This document shows positions 36,461 through 46,457 of a stretch of DNA of 64,000 nt, piece after piece. The first letter of the stretch is position 1. Each line of letters starts with the position of its first letter. Source of the stretch: Kofleriaceae bacterium (lineage in GTDB: Bacteria; Myxococcota_A; Polyangia; Haliangiales; Haliangiaceae). Below the pieces are notes generated by a model. It worked only from the letters and a program-made list of their open reading frames with translations. It did no database searches and was not told the origin of the DNA. A program made the translations under genes and the position numbers. The stretch lies in contig JACKDR010000024.1 in the NCBI GenBank assembly GCA_020633495.1, forward strand, positions 1 to 64,000. Direction: 5' to 3'.

Positions 36461-37395
36461 TAGCTGCCCACCGGCGGGCCGAGCACCTGGAGCAGGATGT
36501 CGGACAGGAAGTAGTCGGTGACCAGGACGGTGACCGACGCGATCACGACGGCGCGGGTGGTGCCGAGGCCGACGCCGCGGCCGCCGCCGGTGGCGTGGAA
36601 GCCCTGGAAGCAGCCGACGAGGATCACGATCAACCCGAAGATGACCGCCTTGATCTCGCCCTGCACGACGTCCAGCGGACGCACCAGATCCTTCACGTTG
36701 TAGATGAACTGGCCGTGGTCGACGCCCTGCCAGACCACCGCGACCAGGTAGGCGCCGGCCATGCTGATGATGAAGAACAGGAGCGTCAGCAGCGGCGTGA
36801 CGACCATGCCGGCGACGATGCGCGGCAGCACCAGGTACTGCACCGGGTTGACCGCCATCGACTCGAGCGCGTCGATCTGCTCGGAGATCCGCATCGTGCC
36901 GATCTCGGTGGCGATGCCGGCGCCGGCGCGCCCGGCCAGCATCAGCGCGGTCAGGACCGGGCCCAGCTCGATCGCGATCGCCTTGCCGGTGGTGCCGCCG
37001 GCGACCGACTCGAGGCCGAACTGCCGGAACGCGTAGACCGACTGCAGCGACATCACCATGCCGGTGAAGGCGCCGACCAGCAGGACGATGGGCAGGCTGC
37101 CGAAGCCGATGTACTCGGCGGCCTCGAGGTAGTTGCCGGCGCGGACCGGCCGCCGCGGCAGCCACGACAGCGCGCGCAGCAGCAGGATGACGTGGCCGCC
37201 GACGACGTCGAGGAACCGGACCAGCGGGTTGAACGCGTCGCGGACGCCGGCCCACACGGCGCGGCCGAAGGTCTCGCCGCCGCGCTCCGCCGGCGGGGTC
37301 CGGCGCTGGCCGCCCGACGACGACGACGGCGACGACGGCGGAGCGGGCGACGGCGGCGCGGCCGGCGGCGGCGACGACTCCGGCTCGGTGGTCAC
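36460..37395 (-). CDS. mlaE: MlaE-family ABC permease
   Basis: A 311-residue inner-membrane permease. After a Ser/Pro-rich cytoplasmic N terminus of ~50 residues comes the MlaE domain: FTGMVMSLQSVYAFRQFG, LMLAGRAGAGIATEIGTMRISEQIDALESMAVNPVQYLVLPRI (the conserved coupling region) and CFQGFHATGGGRGVGLGTTRAVV. About five or six membrane segments. GTG 37395 overlaps the alr stop by four bases (GTGA), so the Mla genes are coupled to alanine racemase. Confidence 0.94.
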
Positions 37396-38672
37396 CGCTC
37401 GATCCTCGGCACGCGCTTGGACATGCCGCAGGTCACCTCGTACTCGGTGAGCTGCGCGTGGCCGGCGTACTCGGCGACGGTGATGTGGGCGCCGCGCTGC
37501 TCGCCGAGCAGCACCGCCTCGTCGCCGATCGCGGCGGGCGGCCCGTGGTCGGCGAGGTCGGTGACGTCGGCGATCGCGATGTCCATGCTGATCGCGCCGA
37601 CCAGCGGGCAGCGCCGGCCGTGGATCAGCACCGCGGCGGTGCCGGTGGCCCGCCGCGGCAGGCCGTCGGCGTAGCCCAGCGGCAGCACCGCGACCCGCGA
37701 CGGCCGCTCGGCCCGCCACAGCCCGCCGTAGCCGACGGTGGCGCCGGCGGCGACGTCGCGCAGCTGGACGATCTCGGTCACCAGGCGCATGACCTGGCGA
37801 CGCGGCGCCGCCAGGGTGTCGTCCGCCGGCCAGTGACCGTTGCCGTACAGCGCCAGCCCGACCCGCACCAGGTCGAGGCGGGCCTCGGGGAACGCCATCG
37901 CGCCCGAGCTGTTGGCGGCGTGGCGGACCCGCAGCGCCGCGCCGGCGGCCCGCGCCGCGCGCTCGGCGACGCCGAACCGCGCCAGCTGGGCCCGCGTCAT
38001 CGAGCCCGGCGCCGCGGGGTCGTCGACGTCGGCGTTGGCGAGGTGGGTCATCAGCCCGACGACGGCGACGCCGCCGGCCGCCCGCGCGCCGGCCACGATC
38101 TCGCCGACCGCGTCGTCGGGGACGCCGAGCCGGCTCATGCCGGTGTCGACCTTGAGGTGGATGTCGACCGGCCGACCGCGGCGCCGGCCGACCGCGGCCA
38201 GGGCCTCGAGATCGGCCAGGTCCGACACCACCGGGGTGAGGTCGCGGGCGACCAGCTCGTCGTGGCCGCCACCCAGCGCCGGGCCCATGACCAGGATCGG
38301 CAGCTTGACGCCCTGCTGGCGCAGCTGGACGCCCTCCTCGACCAGGCTGACCGCCAGGCCATCGACGACGCCGGCGCGCGACAGGGCGCGCGCCACGCCG
38401 AGGGCGCCGTGGCCGTAGCCGTCGGCCTTGACCACGGCGAACAGCGGCACGCCGGCGACGCCGCGGACCGCGCGGGCGTTGTCGGCGAGGGCCGCCAGCG
38501 ACACCTCGACCCGGGTCGGCCGGATCGCGTGCGCGGGCAGCCGCGTGGTCGCGTCGACCTCGGGCGCGTCGACGCGCTCGGGGACGCCGGCGGACCGGTG
38601 ATCGGGGGCCTCGGGCACCGAGGCGATTACAGGCTCAGGGGACGTCACTGTCAAGGTAACGCCCGGGATCAC
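37392..38672 (-). CDS. alr: Alanine racemase
   Basis: A 426-residue PLP enzyme giving D-alanine for peptidoglycan. The PLP lysine is Lys82 in FAVVKADGYGHGA; VDTGMSRLG and the catalytic Tyr loop region near the C terminus (VGYGGLWRAERPSRVAVLPLGYADG) are present. About 50 extra N-terminal residues precede the domain, and the start could be an internal codon; ATG 38672 is kept because nothing decides against it. First gene of the alr-mlaE-mlaF-mlaD unit. Confidence 0.95.
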   Translation of the reverse strand: MIPGVTLTVTSPEPVIASVPEAPDHRSAGVPERVDAPEVDATTRLPAHAIRPTRVEVSLAALADNARAVRGVAGVPLFAVVKADGYGHGALGVARALSRAGVVDGLAVSLVEEGVQLRQQGVKLPILVMGPALGGGHDELVARDLTPVVSDLADLEALAAVGRRRGRPVDIHLKVDTGMSRLGVPDDAVGEIVAGARAAGGVAVVGLMTHLANADVDDPAAPGSMTRAQLARFGVAERAARAAGAALRVRHAANSSGAMAFPEARLDLVRVGLALYGNGHWPADDTLAAPRRQVMRLVTEIVQLRDVAAGATVGYGGLWRAERPSRVAVLPLGYADGLPRRATGTAAVLIHGRRCPLVGAISMDIAIADVTDLADHGPPAAIGDEAVLLGEQRGAHITVAEYAGHAQLTEYEVTCGMSKRVPRIER

Positions 38673-38736
38673 TGAAGGAATCCGGGGGACGCAGACCGCC
38701 CGGTCAGGTCCCCGGGCAGCCGGCGGCCGGCGCGGC

Positions 38737-39507
<771 letters not shown>

Positions 39508-39803
39508 AAGGGAACTCCTTCCGGGCGGTGGGAGGGCGCTGCGAAGGGGGCCCGGCGTATGACTGCAGGACAAAGCAAAGGGGATGCCGGCGTGGTCGAG
39601 ATCCCCCTGCGCAACGATCCTCGTCACTTGACGTGGCCCGTCATCGCGGATCCCGTGACCTCTGCTTCACATTTCCGAGAACGTCCGGGACACCGATGTC
39701 GCGATCGTCACGTCTCTCGCGCTGCGTCATGCGCCGCGACGTCGCCCGCCGGCGTCCCGGGCCGCGGTGCCGGTCGGCTCGTGCTAGCGTCCCGCCACCT
39801 TCC
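39508..39803. other. Divergent upstream region between Crp/Fnr gene and thiS
   Basis: This 296-bp gap must hold promoters for both directions. I see a TTGACG at about 39,629 on the + strand but no convincing -10 partner. No thiamine pyrophosphate riboswitch is visible: the CTGAGA and the ACCTGATCTGG-type conserved segments are missing. No coding potential on either strand. Confidence 0.5.
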
Positions 39804-40019
39804 ATGGCGCCCTCTTCCATCAGCGTGGTGGTCAACGGCGAAGCCCACGAGATCCCGGCCGGAACCACCGTGGCCGCCCTGATCCAGCGGCTCGGCCTCG
39901 GCGATCGCCGGGTCGCGGTCGAGCGCAACCGCGAGGTGGTGCCACGTGCCGAGCATGCCCACACCGAGCTCGCGGCGGGCGACCAGCTCGAGCTGGTGAC
40001 CTTCGTGGGTGGTGGCTAG
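39804..40019 (+). CDS. thiS: Thiamine biosynthesis sulfur carrier ThiS
   Basis: A 71-residue ubiquitin-fold protein ending in VTFVGGG, the C-terminal Gly-Gly that ThiF adenylates and that carries the thiocarboxylate sulfur for thiazole synthesis. NGEAHEIPAGTTVAALIQRLGL and VAVERNREVVPR are typical. ATG 39804; upstream in-frame sequence is not related. It precedes thiG by 76 bp on the same strand. Confidence 0.94.
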   Translation: MAPSSISVVVNGEAHEIPAGTTVAALIQRLGLGDRRVAVERNREVVPRAEHAHTELAAGDQLELVTFVGGG

Positions 40020-40095
40020 CCCCCAGGTGGCGACCCGCCACCACGCCGACCTCAGGATCCTGACACCCCGACCGTTCCTCGACCGCGGAGCCGTG

Positions 40096-40892
<797 letters not shown>

Positions 40893-40896
<4 letters not shown>

Positions 40897-41571
40897 GCGC
40901 GGGCCGGCTCGCCGGCGTCCACCTGTACGCGGTCACCGACCGGCGCGTCGCCGCGGCGGCGCCGGGCGCGCTGGTCGGCGCGATCGCGGCGGTGGTCGCG
41001 GCGGCGCCGCCGGGCGCGGTCGCGATCCAGGTGCGCGAGAAGGATCTCGACGGCGGCGCCCTGCTGGCGCTGGTCCGCGCCGTGGTCGCGGTGGCCCGGC
41101 CGCGCGGCGCCGCGGTGCTGGTCAACGATCGCCTCGACGTCGCGCTGGCGGCGGGCGCCGACGGCGTCCACCTGCCCGAGCGCGGCCTCGGCGTCGTCGA
41201 GGCGCGGACGCTCGCGACCCGGGCCGGCGCCGGGCCCGGCTTCGCGATCGCGTGCTCGCGGCACGCCGCCGACGCCGCGGTCGCGGCCGGCCGCGCCAGG
41301 CGCCGACCTGGTCGTGCTCGGCCCGGTGTGGGCGACGCCGTCGAAGGCCGGCATGGGCGCGCCGCTGGGCGTCGTCGCGATCACCGCGGCGCGCGCCGGC
41401 CTGGCCGCGGCCGCCGCGACAGCCACGCTGTGCGCGATCGGCGGCGTCGACGACGCCGGTCGCGCCGACGCCGCCCGCGCCGCCGGCGCCGACGCGGTCG
41501 CCGCGATCCGCGCGCTGTGGACCGCGCCCGATCCGGGCGCCGCGGCGCGGGCCCTGCTCGGCGACGGCTAG
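40893..41571 (+). CDS. thiE: Thiamine phosphate synthase (frameshifted)
   Basis: ThiE joins the thiazole and pyrimidine halves of thiamine. GTG 40893 overlaps the thiG stop as GTGA. The first half is in one frame (LYAVTDRR, AIQVREKDLDGGAL, VLVNDRLDVALAAGADGVHLPERGL, ACSRHAADAAVAAG). At about 41,298-41,308 it shifts: the expected GADLVVLGPVWATPSKAGMGAPLG lies in the next frame and continues to ALLGDG and the TAG at 41,569-41,571. All conserved blocks exist, so one extra or missing base in GCCAGGCGCC explains it; sequencing error is the simplest reading. Confidence 0.85.
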
Positions 41572-41575
41572 TCGG

Positions 41576-42772
41576 CTAGCGCGACGCGCCCGGGCCCGGC
41601 GTGACGCCGGTCGACGGCCCCGGCGCCGGCGTGGTCGACGGCGGCGGGCACTTCAGCTCGGCCGGCGCCTTGGCCTTGCTGGTCTTCTTGATGACCACCG
41701 CGGTCGCCATCGCGGTCACCACCGACAGCAGGATCGCGGCCAGGATCCACACCCCGGCGCGGCTGGCCGCCTTCGCCGGCGGCGGCGCCTCGACCGGTGG
41801 CGGCGCCTCGGGCGCCGGCTCGTCCTCGACCTCGGGCTCGGGCAGGCCGCGCGAGGTGAACAGGTGCACCGAGCGCGCGCCGACCTTGCCCTTGGCGAAC
41901 AGCTCCATGTCGAACAGGCCGATGACCTCGGTCGAGCTGCCGGGATCGAGGTTGATGATCAGCTTCGACACCGAGCGCAGCACGCTGACCAGGCCGAGGC
42001 CGGCGCCGCCGACCTTCTTCTCGACGTCGGCGGTGCCGGCGCGCGCCTTCGACAGGTACTGCATCGCGCGCTGGCGGGTCAGCGAGCCGCCGCCGTCACG
42101 CACCGAGATCCCGAAGTAGCGCCCGCTCGAGCCGTACTGCACCTCGATCGGGGACACCTCGTCGAGCTGGGCGAGGTCCTTGATCGTGCGGTCGCGGTAC
42201 AGCTCCTTGCCGTCCTTGTCGACCGGCGCGTGGTAGAGGCCGTTCATCATCAGCTCGTCGGCGACGGTCTGGATGCGGTCGCGCACCGGCCCGCGCACGC
42301 CGGCGAGGTTGGCGTAGCGGAGGATGACGTCGATGGCCTTGTTCTTCTGCTCGTAGTTCTTCACCACCACCGAGTAGGTGGTGACGCCCCACGGGAAGTA
42401 CTTGTTGAGCCCGAAGACGTTGCCGCGCAGCGCCTTGGTCGCCGACGCGATGAACTCGTCGTCGTCGAAGCGGGCGCCGTGGCCCATGATGCTGGTGACG
42501 CGCGCGTCGTCGAAGTACGTCAGGCCGTCGAGCAGCCGCTCCTCGTCGAGGACGTAGACGACCTGGGCGCCGTCGGGCAGCTTCTGCTTGAGCCCGGCGG
42601 GCGGCGCCTCGGTGCGCGCGTCGACGATGACGAGATCCGGCTTACGATCCCCCGCCAGCAGGGCGAGGTCCGGGCCGAAGTCGGCGGTCGACGCGGTCGC
42701 GGCCGTGACGCGCTGGACCTCGCGCTTGAGGCGGTTGTCGCGCGTGATGACGGTCAGATGATGGCGAAGCAT
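41576..42772 (-). CDS. Receiver-like plus GHKL ATPase protein with C-terminal membrane anchor
   Basis: A 398-residue protein. Residues ~1-110 resemble a response-regulator-like fold (LTVITRDNRLKREV, PDLVIVDARTE) but the sequence lacks a clear full set of acidic pocket residues. Residues ~150-300 look like a GHKL/HATPase_c domain: VADELMMNGLYHAP (N box), VRDGGGSLTR and VGGAGLGLVSVLRSV (G box). No phospho-His domain is seen. After a Pro-rich linker there is one transmembrane segment near residue 350 (VWILAAILLSVVTAMATAVVI) and a short tail. Possibly an anti-sigma-type or switch ATPase; partner unknown. Co-directional with the coiled-coil gene upstream. Confidence 0.65.
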   Translation of the reverse strand: MLRHHLTVITRDNRLKREVQRVTAATASTADFGPDLALLAGDRKPDLVIVDARTEAPPAGLKQKLPDGAQVVYVLDEERLLDGLTYFDDARVTSIMGHGARFDDDEFIASATKALRGNVFGLNKYFPWGVTTYSVVVKNYEQKNKAIDVILRYANLAGVRGPVRDRIQTVADELMMNGLYHAPVDKDGKELYRDRTIKDLAQLDEVSPIEVQYGSSGRYFGISVRDGGGSLTRQRAMQYLSKARAGTADVEKKVGGAGLGLVSVLRSVSKLIINLDPGSSTEVIGLFDMELFAKGKVGARSVHLFTSRGLPEPEVEDEPAPEAPPPVEAPPPAKAASRAGVWILAAILLSVVTAMATAVVIKKTSKAKAPAELKCPPPSTTPAPGPSTGVTPGPGASR

Positions 42773-42821
42773 GTCGGCGTTCTCTCGGGCCGCCGCGGAT
42801 CGCGCGGCGGCCCCGTCGGGG

Positions 42822-43580
42822 TCACGGCTTCTTCAGCGGAGCGCCGTGGGGCGGCAAGCCCGACGTCGACGGCGACGACGCCGACATCGGCGGCGGCGTG
42901 GTCTGCTTGGTGACGCGCGGGATCGCGCCGGACCCGCTGGCACCGTGCCCGCCGTCCTTGGCGTCCTTGGCGTCCTTGGCGTCCTTGGTGTCCTTGCCGG
43001 CGTCCTTGCCTCCGGGCTTGCCGAGCTTCTCGGCCAGCTCGAGGCGATCGCGGACCATCGACGTCTCCTTGTGGTCCGACTCGAGGCGCTCGATCTCTTC
43101 CTTGCGCTGCTTGATCTCCGCCTCGTGCTCGGCGATCTCGCCCTTGAGCACGCCGATGCGGCCCTGGATGTCGCTCTGGCGCCGGATCGCGTCCTCGATG
43201 ATGATCGGCAGCTTGATGCCGACCGACTCGAGGGAGAACTTCACGACCTGGACGACCAGCTCGACGTTCTCCTGCGGCAGCGTCCGCATGAGCTCGATGG
43301 CCTTGTCGATGCCGTAGTCGTCGGTGTCGGGCGTCGCCATCGGTGGAGGCATGGTCTCCTTCTTGACGGTGATCTCGGGGTACGCGGGCTCGGCGTCGGC
43401 CTTGGCCTCGGCCCGCGTCACCGCCGGCTCGGGCTCCGCCTTGGCCTCGGCCCGGTCGGCGCGGGTCGCCCCGGACGCCGTGGCCGGCGCTGGCGTGGTG
43501 ACTGCCCCCAGGTCGATCTGCTCGACCGGTGAGTCGAAGTCGTCCTTCCGCTTCTTGTCGCGCTTGTCGAAAAGTCCCAT
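42822..43580 (-). CDS. Coiled-coil protein of unknown function
   Basis: A 252-residue hydrophilic protein starting MGLFDKRDKKRKDDF at ATG 43580. The first ~90 residues are Ala/Glu-rich and disordered. Residues ~95-195 are helical, with ENVELVVQVVKFSLESVGIKLPIIIEDAIRRQSDIQGRIGVL followed by a clear coiled coil (EIAEHEAEIKQRKEEIERLESDHKE). Then come a KDAKDAKD repeat encoded by a 9-bp tandem repeat near 42,958-42,992 and a Ser/Pro tail. No catalytic motif. It lies upstream of the GHKL protein gene and may be its partner. Confidence 0.6.
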   Translation of the reverse strand: MGLFDKRDKKRKDDFDSPVEQIDLGAVTTPAPATASGATRADRAEAKAEPEPAVTRAEAKADAEPAYPEITVKKETMPPPMATPDTDDYGIDKAIELMRTLPQENVELVVQVVKFSLESVGIKLPIIIEDAIRRQSDIQGRIGVLKGEIAEHEAEIKQRKEEIERLESDHKETSMVRDRLELAEKLGKPGGKDAGKDTKDAKDAKDAKDGGHGASGSGAIPRVTKQTTPPPMSASSPSTSGLPPHGAPLKKP

Positions 43581-43886
43581 GGGCCCCCTCTGTAACCATC
43601 GTAGCCTCGCCAACCTTCGCCTGTCACCCGGGTTTCCCCGCGATCTCGCGGGCTCAGAGGACTTCGGTCGCGGTCGGCCTGCGGTCGACGCCCACCGAAG
43701 CCGACATCTCGTCCGGGCCTCGGAGACTCCCCCGGCGCGCCCGCACCGACGGGCCGGCCCCGCGGCCGGCCGCCGGCCGTCGTGTCGACCGCGGCGCGAT
43801 CGCCGGCGACGAGCCGGCGCCCCGCAACCCGCCGTCCCTCTTGCCTTCCGATCGCCCTTGCGGTAGTCAAGCACCCCCTCCCCTCC
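43581..43886. other. Gene-free stretch before the tRNA-Thr remnant
   Basis: This 306-bp stretch is GC-rich with no convincing reading frame on either strand. It ends in a pyrimidine-rich run right before the tRNA-like sequence at 43,887. It should contain the original chromosomal upstream region of the tRNA-Thr gene; I see TTGCGG near 43,860 but no good -10. Confidence 0.5.
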
Positions 43887-43928
43887 GCCGCTGTAGCTCA
43901 GGGGTAGAGCAACGGTTTCGTAACACGT
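43887..43928 (+). pseudogene. Truncated tRNA-Thr (5' half), left attachment site
   Basis: The 5' side of a tRNA: acceptor strand GCCGCTG (43,887-43,893), TA, a proper D arm, and an anticodon loop TTCGTAA (CGT, Thr) at 43,917-43,923. The 3' anticodon strand matches only three of five pairs and no variable loop, T arm or 3' acceptor follows, so it cannot be a working tRNA. It shares an exact 20-base block (43,892-43,911) plus the 7-base anticodon loop with the intact tRNA-Thr at 57,862. I read it as attL of the integrated element. Confidence 0.85.
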
Positions 43929-45280
43929 TGCTCCTCCGCGGAAGCTGCAAGGATCTCGGACAGATCGAGGATGCTGTCCCCGTAGATGTCCCCGCTCGTT
44001 TCGGGGACAGTCCGCGAAGACGCAGGGACGGATATCTCGCCGAACGGGTTCGCCTCGACAAGCGTGTCGTCGTCGTCACCGAGAACCACACCGACCATGT
44101 TGCTGGCAAGCCGCGGGCGGAGCGACAGCTTCAGCTTCGCAACCTCGGCGCACACCGCGGGCCACGGCCAGGTCGTGTAGAGGCTCATGATGTCCGTCGC
44201 GCTGCGTCCATGGGTGACCGACGTGAGGACGTCCCGGCTCGCGCCATCGACCTGGGCGAGCGTGATGAACGTGCGCCGCAGGTCGTGACCGCGTCGGGGG
44301 CGGAACCCGAGCATGTCGAGATCCTCGAGCAGCTCCTTGTAGCTGTTCGCAGGGCCGCGGACCCCGAACGCCTCGGTGGGGACAATCAGATCGTCCGGTC
44401 TGGGACGGCGCCCGTACTTCGCCTCCCACCCCGACAGCTTCCACTCGGCGAGCAGGCGCGCGAGGACCGGGTGCACCGGCATCTCGCGTGGGATCTGCGT
44501 CTTGGTGGTCTTCGCATACGACCGAGCGATCACCAGCTTCCCCAGAGGCTCCACTTGTGGGTGATAGACCTGCCAGCGCAGGCCGGCCGCCTCGCCATGG
44601 CGCATGCCGCCGACCCCTTCGAGCGCGTACATGACCCGCCGATACAACGGGATCCGATCATCGGAGATCAGCGCCTCCAGCTCGCCGCGCGAGTACACCG
44701 CAGTCGCACGCCACTCGGGGTCCTTGTCGACGTTCTTGGGCAGGATGTTCTTCTCGACCACGACAGGGTTCGACTCGATCAACTCCTCGACGATCGCCGA
44801 CTTGAACATTCGATGCAGCGTCGCGAAGACGTGCCTCACGGTCCGAGGCGCCAGCTTCTCGCGCTTGGCCTTCTTCTGCCCGTTCCCCGGTAGCTTGTCC
44901 TTCGCGCGCAGCGCCAGGACGAGGTCCCGAATGTGTCGCGGCCGCACGTCCGCGATCGGCATCGCGCCGATCAGCGGCAGCACGTGGTTCTTGAGGCGCG
45001 CGTCCTCGTCCTTCACGCCAGCAACATGCTGGCGTCCCTGGATCCACGCCGCCGCGAACTCGGCGACGGACATGGAAACTGCCAACGGAGCGACGGCCAG
45101 CGTGGGCCGACGCTCCGCCGCGATCTGCCGCTCGATCTCGTCGAGCATCGCGCGCGCTTCGCGCTCCTGGCCGACCTTGAGACCGGTGCTTCGATACTGG
45201 GTTTTTCCGGCTGCGTCCTGGTACCGCACCCAGAGCCGGGTGCCGCGGGCGTAGACGCGCCGACCTGCCACCTTGGTCAT
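43898..45280 (-). CDS. int: Tyrosine-type site-specific integrase
   Basis: A 460-residue integrase starting at ATG 45280. N-terminal arm-binding region with VSMSVAEFAAAWIQGR, core-binding helices, then the catalytic domain with Arg in GVGGMRHGEAAGLRW, GHDLRRTFITLAQ (His-x-x-Arg), the TRSVTHGRSATDIM-type segment (here VTHGRSAT) and nucleophile Tyr in MSLYTTW. A ~70-residue C-terminal extension follows the tyrosine. The last codons (PLLYP and stop) are encoded by the tRNA-derived attL repeat, so the integrase gene ends inside its own attachment site. It should integrate and excise this element at tRNA-Thr. Confidence 0.93.
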   Translation of the reverse strand: MTKVAGRRVYARGTRLWVRYQDAAGKTQYRSTGLKVGQEREARAMLDEIERQIAAERRPTLAVAPLAVSMSVAEFAAAWIQGRQHVAGVKDEDARLKNHVLPLIGAMPIADVRPRHIRDLVLALRAKDKLPGNGQKKAKREKLAPRTVRHVFATLHRMFKSAIVEELIESNPVVVEKNILPKNVDKDPEWRATAVYSRGELEALISDDRIPLYRRVMYALEGVGGMRHGEAAGLRWQVYHPQVEPLGKLVIARSYAKTTKTQIPREMPVHPVLARLLAEWKLSGWEAKYGRRPRPDDLIVPTEAFGVRGPANSYKELLEDLDMLGFRPRRGHDLRRTFITLAQVDGASRDVLTSVTHGRSATDIMSLYTTWPWPAVCAEVAKLKLSLRPRLASNMVGVVLGDDDDTLVEANPFGEISVPASSRTVPETSGDIYGDSILDLSEILAASAEEQRVTKPLLYP

Positions 45281-45284
45281 GTGA

Positions 45285-45491
45285 CTACTTCCTCCCCTGC
45301 CGCGGCGACTGCGCGGCAAGCCAGTCCTCGACGATGCGACGCACGAGGGACGTGTGGCCGATCCCGACCCGCTTCGCATGCGCCACCAGACGTTGAAAAT
45401 CGGGCTCGTCGAGTCTGATCGCCATCACCCGCTTCGATCCTCCTGGCCCTCGACGAGCTAGCTCTTCTGCACTCGGGACACGCCTCGCCAT
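45285..45491 (-). CDS. Small ribbon-helix-helix-type DNA-binding protein
   Basis: A 68-residue basic protein: after ~20 residues comes KRVMAIRLDEPDFQRLVAHAKRVGIGHTSLVRRIVEDWL, which is a typical ribbon-helix-helix layout (a strand MAIRLDE, a helix, a turn, and a second helix). It ends four bases before the integrase start, so it is probably co-transcribed and could control integrase expression. No toxin-like partner is next to it. Confidence 0.65.
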   Translation of the reverse strand: MARRVPSAEELARRGPGGSKRVMAIRLDEPDFQRLVAHAKRVGIGHTSLVRRIVEDWLAAQSPRQGRK

Positions 45492-45523
45492 GAAGGCAAT
45501 CGTGTATTACATCGGGTATCCGA

Positions 45524-45856
45524 TCAAGCGGCCCGGCGGATCTCCCGCGCGCGCTTCACGACCGTGGCGTCCGGCTCGCGTCCGGCACATCGAGTCAGGA
45601 ACGCCTCCAGGTCAGCTCGACCGATCCGGAAGACTCGCCCTGCCCGCTTGGCCGGCAGTCGCCCTCGCCGGATCCACGTCCGGATCGTGCCCGGCGCGAC
45701 ATCTGCGAGGCGTGCCGCCTTCGTGATCGAGAGGTAGGCGTCACCGGCCGCGAGCTGGCGCAGCGGTGCGCCGCGCTGGTCGTTGAGGGCGGCGCGAAGC
45801 TCGTCGCGCACGACGCCGCGGAGCATCTCGCGCAGCGCGTCCTCAAGGCCGCTCAC
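45524..45856 (-). CDS. Excisionase-like helix-turn-helix protein (MerR/AlpA type)
   Basis: A 110-residue protein starting at GTG 45856, overlapping the upstream gene as GTGA. Residues ~45-95 match the Xis/HTH_17 pattern: YLSITKAARLADVAPGTIRTWIRRGRLPAKRAGRVFRIGRADLEAFL, a winged helix in which the APGTIRTWIRRGRLP turn is characteristic. Such proteins bend DNA for excision or act as regulators. Its place near the integrase supports an excisionase role. The longer in-frame extension upstream overlaps the neighbouring gene and is not real. Confidence 0.82.
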   Translation of the reverse strand: MSGLEDALREMLRGVVRDELRAALNDQRGAPLRQLAAGDAYLSITKAARLADVAPGTIRTWIRRGRLPAKRAGRVFRIGRADLEAFLTRCAGREPDATVVKRAREIRRAA

Positions 45857-46170
45857 GGCTCGCCCCCCGGCGGCACGTGAAGGAGCTGCACGTGAAAGCC
45901 GCGGGGCTTCTCGGCCACCTGCGTCTCCGCAGCCGGTACTGCCGCGCGCAGCTTCGCGATCAGCAGGTCGAGCGCCTGGTCCGGTGCGAGCCGTCCCAGC
46001 ACGGCGAGCAGGCTCGGCGCGGTCGCCGCGGCCTGCGCCGCGATCGGCTTGCCGGGCTCGGCGTCGAACGCAGCGAGGAGCGTGCGGCACGCCACCGCCG
46101 CCGCCCTGCGCTGCTCCGCCGTGGCGCCGTCCGCCACCGCGGCCTGGATGGTGTCGATCAGAGGCTGCAT
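45853..46170 (-). CDS. Hypothetical helical protein
   Basis: A 105-residue alanine-rich helical protein starting at ATG 46170 with AGGAGACCCC just upstream. It contains IDTIQAAVADGATAEQRRAAAVACRTLLAAF and LAPDQALDLLIAKLRAAVP. I know no family. It lies between the 3' exon of the intron-split peptidase gene and the excisionase-like gene, with which it overlaps by four bases. Confidence 0.62.
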   Translation of the reverse strand: MQPLIDTIQAAVADGATAEQRRAAAVACRTLLAAFDAEPGKPIAAQAAATAPSLLAVLGRLAPDQALDLLIAKLRAAVPAAETQVAEKPRGFHVQLLHVPPGGEP

Positions 46171-46189
46171 GGGGTCTCCTTGCTGGCCG

Positions 46190-46393
46190 CTAGAACGGAG
46201 CTGCTTCCAGCTCCGGCTGGCCGATGAGGTTGTCGCGAGGCTTGAGGCGGCGGATGAGCCGCGCCTCCTCGCGGAGCGCGCGGTCGCCGGGCAGGACGCG
46301 CGTGGCGACCTCGACGCTGCCGCGCGGATACGTGAGCCCGGGGTCGTGGCCTTCGGCGTACTGGCCGCGCCAGTAGCCCTTCCAGCGTCGCCA
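46190..46393 (-). CDS. 3' exon of the membrane M23 peptidase/GIY-YIG gene
   Basis: These 67 codons complete the GIY-YIG domain started in the exon at 48,625-49,512. They read WRRWKGYWRG..., then TYPRGSVEVATRVLP and ALREEARLIRRLKPRDNLIGQ, which supply the catalytic Glu (EE of REEARLI) and the conserved Asn (RDN) of the GIY-YIG fold. Joining ATC of the 5' exon to TGG here keeps the frame exactly. On its own this piece has no good start codon, so it is expressed only if the group II intron is removed from the transcript. Confidence 0.85.
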   Translation of the reverse strand, partial: WRRWKGYWRGQYAEGHDPGLTYPRGSVEVATRVLPGDRALREEARLIRRLKPRDNLIGQPELEAAPF

Positions 46394-46457
46394 ATGAAAG
46401 TGGGGCCGCGGCGCGGACGCGCGGTTTCCCGCGCACGTTTCCGCGGCCCCCATTCCC

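Noticed and set aside
39508..39803. TPP riboswitch upstream of thiS
   Set aside because: The conserved CTGAGA and ACCTGATCTGG-like segments are not there.
43887..43960. A functional second tRNA-Thr at 43,887
   Set aside because: Only the 5' half is present; the anticodon stem is mispaired and there is no T arm or 3' acceptor strand.
46394..46401. Intron 3' end at 46,400 (…CCCCAC) instead of 46,394
   Set aside because: It would also keep the frame, but leaves domain VI without a bulged A near the end; the …TTTCAT end places an A eight bases from the splice site and a matching lower stem.
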